Assembly (NCBI GenBank): GCA_947258465.1 | Contig: CAMYIQ010000111.1 | Span: 1-10,201, forward strand | From: an uncultured Erythrobacter sp. | Lineage (GTDB): Bacteria; Pseudomonadota; Alphaproteobacteria; Sphingomonadales; Sphingomonadaceae | Length of the DNA: 10,201 nucleotides | Reading direction: 5' to 3' | In this document: positions 6,467 to 10,201 of the stretch, piece by piece | Numbering within the stretch: the stretch's first letter is position 1 | Layout of the letters: every line of letters starts with the position of its first letter | Translations under genes and position numbers: made by a program | The notes under the pieces: generated by a model | What the model was told of the DNA's origin: nothing | Database searches by the model: none | The model's input: only the letters and a program-made list of their open reading frames with translations

Positions 6467-7602
6467 GCGACATCCGGATCGATTCCGCCTTCGACAGTGG
6501 CAATATCGAAGTCCTGTCGGTGGACGGCGCCAGCGCCATGCTGGCGATCCCGCAAGACACGAACAGCGAATTCAAGCAGTGGTACCATTTCCGCGTCTCG
6601 GGCGCGGCGGGGCGCGAACTCGAACTCAAGATCACGGGTCTCGAAGAAAGCGCCTATCCGGGCGGCTGGCCCGGCTATGACAGCTGCGTATCGGAAGACC
6701 GCGACTATTGGGGCCGTGCCGCCTCGACCTACGATAAGAACGAACACGGCGGCACGCTGACAATCCGCTATACGCCGGCAAGCGACATCGCGTGGTTCGC
6801 CTATTTCGCGCCCTATTCGATGGAGCGCCACCACGATCTGATCGCCGAGGCCGCAGCCTCCGAAGGCGTCGACTACATCCAGCTCGGTACCACGCTCGAC
6901 GGGCAGCCGCTCGACAGTCTCGAAATGGGCGAAGGTGAATTCAAGGTATGGCTCTATGCCCGCCAGCATCCGGGCGAGACACAGGCCGAATGGTGGATGG
7001 AGGGCGCATTGGAAGTGCTCACCGATCCCGCCGACAGCGTGGGCCGCGAATTGCGCAAGCGTTGCCGCCTGCACATCGTGCCCAATTGCAACCCCGACGG
7101 ATCGAAACGCGGCAATCTGCGCGTCAATGCAGCCGGCACCAATCTCAATCGCGAATGGGCCGAGCCGAACGCCGAGAAATCGCCCGAAGTGCTCGCAATC
7201 CGCAACCGGATGGACGAGACCGGCGTCGATTTCGCAATGGATGTGCATGGCGACGAGGCCATTCCCGTCAGCTTCCTTGCGGGCTATGAAGGCATCCCCG
7301 GCTGGACCGAGGAACAGGGCGAGCGCTACTATCGCTACGAGGCGATCCTCGACCGCCGGACGCCGGACTTCCAGACCGAACAGGGGTATACCAAGGCGGC
7401 GCCGGGCAAGGCGAACCTGTCGATGAGCACAAACCAGGTCGCCGAGCGCTTCGGCGCGACCGCGATGACGCTCGAAATGCCCTACAAGGACAATCCGGCG
7501 AGCCCCGAGCCCGAGCAGGGTTGGAGCCCCGAACGCTGCAAACTGCTCGCGCGCGATTGCCTCGCGGCACTGCTCGAATGGATGGATGCCCGCGAAGGCT
7601 GA
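6463..7602 (+). CDS. M14 zinc carboxypeptidase, cytosolic carboxypeptidase (CCP/Nna1-like) type
   Basis: This is a 379-residue metallocarboxypeptidase with no signal peptide, so it is predicted to be cytoplasmic. The first 120 or so residues form the N-terminal beta-sandwich typical of the CCP subfamily (QWYHFRV, then WFAYFAPYS). In the catalytic domain, zinc ligands His169 and Glu172 lie in ARQHPGETQ and the third ligand His262 in DVHGDE. NPDG lies at 210-213. Asn229-Arg230 in TNLNREW match the carboxylate-binding pair, and Glu338 in MTLEMPYK is the expected catalytic acid/base. All key residues are present. CCPs in eukaryotes remove C-terminal Glu from tubulin; the substrate of bacterial members is unknown. 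The GTG start at 6463 overlaps the preceding stop and has AGAGG 7 nt upstream. Confidence 0.88.
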   Translation: MSDIRIDSAFDSGNIEVLSVDGASAMLAIPQDTNSEFKQWYHFRVSGAAGRELELKITGLEESAYPGGWPGYDSCVSEDRDYWGRAASTYDKNEHGGTLTIRYTPASDIAWFAYFAPYSMERHHDLIAEAAASEGVDYIQLGTTLDGQPLDSLEMGEGEFKVWLYARQHPGETQAEWWMEGALEVLTDPADSVGRELRKRCRLHIVPNCNPDGSKRGNLRVNAAGTNLNREWAEPNAEKSPEVLAIRNRMDETGVDFAMDVHGDEAIPVSFLAGYEGIPGWTEEQGERYYRYEAILDRRTPDFQTEQGYTKAAPGKANLSMSTNQVAERFGATAMTLEMPYKDNPASPEPEQGWSPERCKLLARDCLAALLEWMDAREG

Positions 7603-7646
7603 TCCCGGACAGCAGCCGTTCAGCGGCTATTGTGTATCGCCCCGGC

Positions 7647-8003
7647 ATGCGAAAATCTCTCTTCCTCGCAGCCGCCTTTTCGCTTGCGCTGGCCGCACCG
7701 GCGCAAGCGACCGGCGGGTATATATGTCGCACCGCAGACGGCAGCGATCTCGAGATAACGGTGGGAATCGGCCATGTACCCGGCACGCCGATCATTTTCA
7801 CGCAGTTACGCGCCAAGGACAGGATTATCCCGGTCAATGCCCCCCAATGGTGGCTCGACGACGAAGAGTTACGCCTGTTGCTGACCGATGCGGATGCGCT
7901 CGAGACGCTGGTAACGCTCCGCGCAAAATATACCGAGGGCCGCTATGACGGGACGGTGGAATTGCAGGGCGCGAAGCGGTGGATTCGCTGCTACGAGAAC
8001 TGA
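7647..8003 (+). CDS. Small secreted protein of unknown function with two cysteines
   Basis: The 118-residue protein begins MRKSLFLAAAFSLALAAPAQA, a clear Sec signal peptide cleaved after about Ala21. The mature part has Cys27 near its start and Cys115 near its end; in the periplasm these could form a disulfide tying the ends together (inference). A WWLDDEELRLLLTDADA segment (68-84) and the closing KRWIRCYEN stand out. I do not recognise the family. The frame stays open upstream to 7521, but that part overlaps the M14 gene and would bury the signal peptide, so the ATG at 7647 is preferred. No good Shine-Dalgarno precedes it. It lies 44 bp after the M14 gene and its stop is 4 bp from the stop of the opposing small gene. 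Confidence 0.75.
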   Translation: MRKSLFLAAAFSLALAAPAQATGGYICRTADGSDLEITVGIGHVPGTPIIFTQLRAKDRIIPVNAPQWWLDDEELRLLLTDADALETLVTLRAKYTEGRYDGTVELQGAKRWIRCYEN

Positions 8004-8007
8004 GCGA

Positions 8008-8181
8008 TCAACCTGCCATGATTTTCTGCGCGACCTGCTCTACGGTTCCGGTAACCAGCAAAGGCTGGCCGCCGACTATGCCGACACTTGTCTGGCCGTT
8101 CTCGGCCACACGCAGCCAAGCCACGTTCGAAGCGACTACGAGATAGTTACCGCCACGCGATTCAAGGGCAACGAATTTCAT
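8008..8181 (-). CDS. 57-residue protein of unknown function
   Basis: The ATG at 8181 gives MKFVALESRGGNYLVVASNV and so on, 57 residues with no signal peptide or membrane helix. It looks like four or five short beta strands (FVAL, NYLVVA, VAWLRV, TSVGIV, QPLLVTG) followed by a C-terminal helix (VEQVAQKIM). That resembles the general layout of small FlbD-like or ligand-binding beta proteins, but I claim no family. An upstream in-frame GTG at 8202 is less likely because it lies inside the hairpin that carries the ribosome binding site. It is downstream of, and in the same direction as, the amidohydrolase pair, with a 72-bp gap. Its stop faces the stop of the secreted-protein gene across 4 bp. 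Confidence 0.7.
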   Translation of the reverse strand: MKFVALESRGGNYLVVASNVAWLRVAENGQTSVGIVGGQPLLVTGTVEQVAQKIMAG

Positions 8182-8184
8182 TTT

Positions 8185-8206
8185 GGGTGTGTCTCCTGAC
8201 ACACCC
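8185..8206 (-). promoter_or_regulatory. Perfect hairpin holding the Shine-Dalgarno sequence of the 57-residue gene
   Basis: On the minus strand the arms GGGTGTGTC (8206-8198) and GACACACCC (8193-8185) pair perfectly over 9 bp around a tetraloop AGGA (8197-8194). The loop plus the next base reads AGGAG, the only good Shine-Dalgarno before the ATG at 8181, and the stem ends just 3 nt before that ATG. When the stem forms, the binding site sits in the loop and is brought close to the start. When it opens, the spacing is 11 nt. It is not an intrinsic terminator, since no T run follows on either strand. Translational control by this element is an inference. Confidence 0.6.
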
Positions 8207-8226
8207 GGAATAGCGCGATTCGGCTC

Positions 8227-8252
8227 AAAAAGCGGTTAACGCGAGCCCCGCT
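8227..8252 (-). terminator. Possible weak terminator after the amidohydrolase operon
   Basis: On the minus strand AGCGG (8252-8248) pairs with CCGCT (8235-8231) around a 12-nt loop, and the second arm runs into TTTTT. It starts 2 bp after the stop of the amidohydrolase gene. The stem is only 5 bp and an alternative GGCTC/GAGCC pairing competes with it. Termination is therefore doubtful, and transcripts may continue into the small gene at 8181. Confidence 0.3.
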
Positions 8253-8253
8253 A

Positions 8254-9474
8254 TCAGCGCTCCTCGCGGCTCGCCACCCGGCCTTCGATTACCACACCCG
8301 TGACGTGGCTGGTGTATTCGAGCGGATCGCCGTCGAACAGCACGACATCGCCATCCTTGCCGACCTTTAGCGACCCCACGCGATCATCGACCCCGATTGC
8401 CCTGGCCGCATCCGAGGTGATCGTTCTCAGGGCGGCTTCCCGGGTCAGGCCGTTGGCAGCCGCCCACCCCGCTTCCCATAATACGACGCGCGTCTTGGGA
8501 ACATATCCTTCATAGCCGGACTGCAGGGCGAAGGGGATACCCGCCTCGCGCAGCTTGGCGGCGGTGGCAAAGCTGGCATTTTCCATATCGCCATAGTGAC
8601 GCGCCATGGTCGGGTGCAGAATAACGGTAACGCCCGCATTACGCAGTTCGTCGATCAACAGATAGCTTTCCGCCCCGCCATCGATCACCACATCGATGGC
8701 GAACTCTTCCTTCAGCCGCAGGGCCGACATGATGTCCTGCGCGCGGTTGGCGGTAATCATCAACGGTACGCGGCGGGCGAGGACATCCTTCCACACTCTC
8801 GCATCGAGCTTCTCGAAGGTCTCCGCATCGTCCTTGTCGGCACCGCTCCGGGGCGGTTTGGGCGTGCGCGCCGCGGTGAGCGCGGATCGAAGGAGAGCGA
8901 TCTGCTTGGGCCGCGTTCCAGGCCCCTTCTCGCGGTCGAGCGCGTCGGGGCCCAGATTGGCCGCGATCATAGCGCGCGGCACGATCACCGCTGCGTCGGC
9001 AGTCTTCGCCCATGTCTTGGCGACCATTGTCTGGCCCGAAACCACGGCGCCAGGGCCGTGTCCCGTATGGATCGTCGTCACCCCGAAACCGCGCAACCAA
9101 TCGACCAGATCTTCATCCGGATTGTATCCATCGATGGCCCGCAGATGCGGCTGTAGCGGAGAGCCGGTATCGAGTTGGTCCTGGTCGTCCGCTTGGTTCA
9201 TGAACCCCGCGAGGCCGACCACCGTGCGCGCATCGACCAGGCCGGGCGTCGCAACCGTAGCGGTGAGAACTTCGAGACCGTCGGGAATCGCGGTAGAGGC
9301 GGCGGGGCCGATTGCGGCGACCTTGCCGTCCCGGATTACCACAACACCGTCCGCGATTGCGGCGCCTTCCATCGTGTGCAGGGTTTCGGCGCGAACCGCG
9401 ATATCCTGCGCGGCAAGGCTGGTAGGAGTGAGCGCCAGCATGATCGCGGCGAGTTTGGCGATAGGGGCGTTCAT
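8254..9474 (-). CDS. Periplasmic amidohydrolase-family protein lacking metal ligands (probable pseudo-enzyme)
   Basis: The 406-residue protein has a Sec signal peptide (cleavage near residues 21-23 in SLAAQ-D). It has the small beta domain and TIM-barrel layout of imidazolonepropionase-like amidohydrolases, ending in the family's RVGSLKVGKDGDVVLFDGDP segment. The metal sites are gone. The usual HxH after PGLVDA reads R83-T-V85. The beta-5 His region reads ITANRAQDI (about 240-248), the beta-6 HG motif reads DGGAES with Gly266, and the beta-8 Asp is Gly320. The neighbouring paralogue keeps His or Asp at the last three of these. It is therefore probably inactive as a hydrolase and may act as a binding or partner subunit (inference). 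Its ATG overlaps the upstream amidohydrolase stop (ATGA), with GGAG 8 nt before it. Confidence 0.85.
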   Translation of the reverse strand: MNAPIAKLAAIMLALTPTSLAAQDIAVRAETLHTMEGAAIADGVVVIRDGKVAAIGPAASTAIPDGLEVLTATVATPGLVDARTVVGLAGFMNQADDQDQLDTGSPLQPHLRAIDGYNPDEDLVDWLRGFGVTTIHTGHGPGAVVSGQTMVAKTWAKTADAAVIVPRAMIAANLGPDALDREKGPGTRPKQIALLRSALTAARTPKPPRSGADKDDAETFEKLDARVWKDVLARRVPLMITANRAQDIMSALRLKEEFAIDVVIDGGAESYLLIDELRNAGVTVILHPTMARHYGDMENASFATAAKLREAGIPFALQSGYEGYVPKTRVVLWEAGWAAANGLTREAALRTITSDAARAIGVDDRVGSLKVGKDGDVVLFDGDPLEYTSHVTGVVIEGRVASREER

Positions 9475-10201
9475 TGTGCGGTCTCCGCTTCGGCGACTTC
9501 CCAGTGATGATGCGCAAGCTCCATAGGATCGCCCGCGCCATATCCGCCTTCGGCCATCAGCCTGCCTTCCTCGGTGCTGCGATCGAAGAGCTTCCGCCCT
9601 TCGACCCAGATCTCCATAAGATCGGTATAGACCGACAGCGGATCGCCATCGAGGATCAGGAAATCGGCGTCTTTCCCGGGCTCCAGACTGCCAACCCGGT
9701 CATCCAGGCCGAGCTGCTTCGCTCCGTTGATCGTCAGCGCCCGCAGCGCGCCCTCGCGGCTCATCCCGCCCCGCACGGCAATGCCCGCCTGTCTGAACAT
9801 CAGACGGCTGTCGATGATGCCGTCGTCCGAATGGAGCGAGGTGAGAACGCCCGCACGTTCGAGAATGCCTGCCGTTTCCAGCCGCGATTCCATCGCTTCC
9901 AGCTTGCCCCCCGGACTGTCCACGAGGATATTCGACACCGGAATACCTGCCGCCGCCAGTTCCTCGGCCACCTTCCAGGCTTCCATACCGTGCTGGATCA
10001 GCACCTTGAAACCGAATTCGCGCTGCAGCCGCAGCACGGTCATGATGTCGTCGGCGCGGTGAGTGTGGAAATGGACCAAGCGCTTGCCGGACAGAACTTC
10101 GCACAGCGCCTCTTTACCGAGATCGACCTTGTTGCGGTCGCGCTTGCTGTTACGCTGGGCCTCGGCGAAAGCCGGGCGAACGAGCGCAGCCGTTTTGGCC
10201 C
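9471..10201 (-). CDS. Amidohydrolase family protein, 3' part (runs off the right edge)
   Basis: About 243 codons are visible and the frame stays open to the last base; the start lies outside the window. The visible part covers the second half of an imidazolonepropionase-like amidohydrolase. LVHFHTHRADDIMTVLRL supplies the beta-5 His (near 10059-10073), IQHGMEAW the beta-6 His (9990-9992) and SLHSDDG the beta-8 Asp (9825-9827). It ends with RVGSLEPGKDADFLILDGDP. All visible metal ligands are present, so it should be an active metal-dependent hydrolase. The N-terminal HxH and any signal peptide are not in view. Substrate cannot be told from sequence; members act on cyclic amides, dipeptides and related compounds. 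It is translationally coupled to the degenerate paralogue downstream. The nearest apparent start, a TTG at 10079, is internal. Confidence 0.88.
   Translation of the reverse strand, partial: AKTAALVRPAFAEAQRNSKRDRNKVDLGKEALCEVLSGKRLVHFHTHRADDIMTVLRLQREFGFKVLIQHGMEAWKVAEELAAAGIPVSNILVDSPGGKLEAMESRLETAGILERAGVLTSLHSDDGIIDSRLMFRQAGIAVRGGMSREGALRALTINGAKQLGLDDRVGSLEPGKDADFLILDGDPLSVYTDLMEIWVEGRKLFDRSTEEGRLMAEGGYGAGDPMELAHHHWEVAEAETAQ

Noticed and set aside
6388..7248. A 286-codon minus-strand open frame opposite the M14 peptidase
   Set aside because: It is antisense to a gene with all catalytic residues intact. The product has no signal or motif.
7614..7628. Short hairpin AGCCG/CGGCT between the M14 gene and the secreted-protein gene
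   Set aside because: The stem is only 5 bp and is followed by ATTGTG rather than a T run, so it is neither a convincing terminator nor a clear regulator.
8185..8206. Reading the perfect hairpin as an intrinsic terminator
   Set aside because: No T run follows the stem on either strand: the plus strand continues GGAATAG and the minus strand AAAATG.
8596..9156. Plus-strand open frame opposite the degenerate amidohydrolase
   Set aside because: It is a high-GC shadow; the minus-strand gene has a signal peptide, good ribosome binding site and family motifs.
8254..9474. Treating the downstream amidohydrolase as a decayed pseudogene
   Set aside because: The frame is full length with a signal peptide, a good ribosome binding site and ATGA coupling. 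Ligand loss is concentrated at metal sites while the fold motifs are kept, which fits a maintained pseudo-enzyme better than decay.

Overview
The window is high-GC DNA from what is most likely an alphaproteobacterium of the Sphingomonadales/Erythrobacteraceae type. That placement is an inference from three things: the short Pro-rich TolA, the wording of the Pal and TolB proteins, and a periplasmic amidohydrolase pair of a kind seen in those bacteria. No rRNA, tRNA, CRISPR array, insertion sequence or phage gene is visible. Coding is dense and codon use looks uniform, so the window reads as core chromosome rather than a mobile island.

Left part (1-5722). After the 3' end of an unidentified plus-strand reading frame (1-141) and a strong two-way terminator (168-199), six minus-strand genes form the Tol-Pal cluster. 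Read in transcription order they are galE (5722-4712), ybgC (4623-4159), tolQ (4162-3464), tolR (3464-2988), tolA (2977-2174), tolB (2177-795) and pal (720-208), with galE just upstream on the same strand. Several junctions are overlapping stop/start codons (ATGA, TAATG, GTGA), which points to translational coupling. TolQ-TolR is the proton-driven motor of the inner membrane. TolA carries the force across the periplasm, TolB is the soluble propeller, and Pal is the peptidoglycan-binding outer-membrane lipoprotein. YbgC is a small acyl-CoA thioesterase routinely found with this machine. The cpoB/ybgF gene that often follows pal is not here, because a terminator follows pal directly.

Middle part (5723-8003). 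A divergent spacer of about 140 bp separates galE from a plus-strand group. This group holds a DUF4136-like lipoprotein (5861-6466), a zinc carboxypeptidase of the M14 cytosolic-carboxypeptidase type coupled to it by a GTGA overlap (6463-7602), and a small secreted protein of unknown function with two cysteines (7647-8003).

Right part (8008-10201). Three minus-strand genes follow. Two are translationally coupled amidohydrolase-family genes, running from the window edge to 9471 and from 9474 to 8254. The third is a 57-residue protein (8181-8008) whose Shine-Dalgarno sequence lies in the loop of a perfect 9-bp hairpin. The upstream amidohydrolase keeps its visible metal-ligand motifs. The downstream one has lost every ligand position I could locate and is probably a pseudo-enzyme partner.

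I see no clearly new multi-gene system. The two signals most worth a second look are the hairpin that presents the ribosome binding site at 8185-8206 and the active/inactive amidohydrolase pair.
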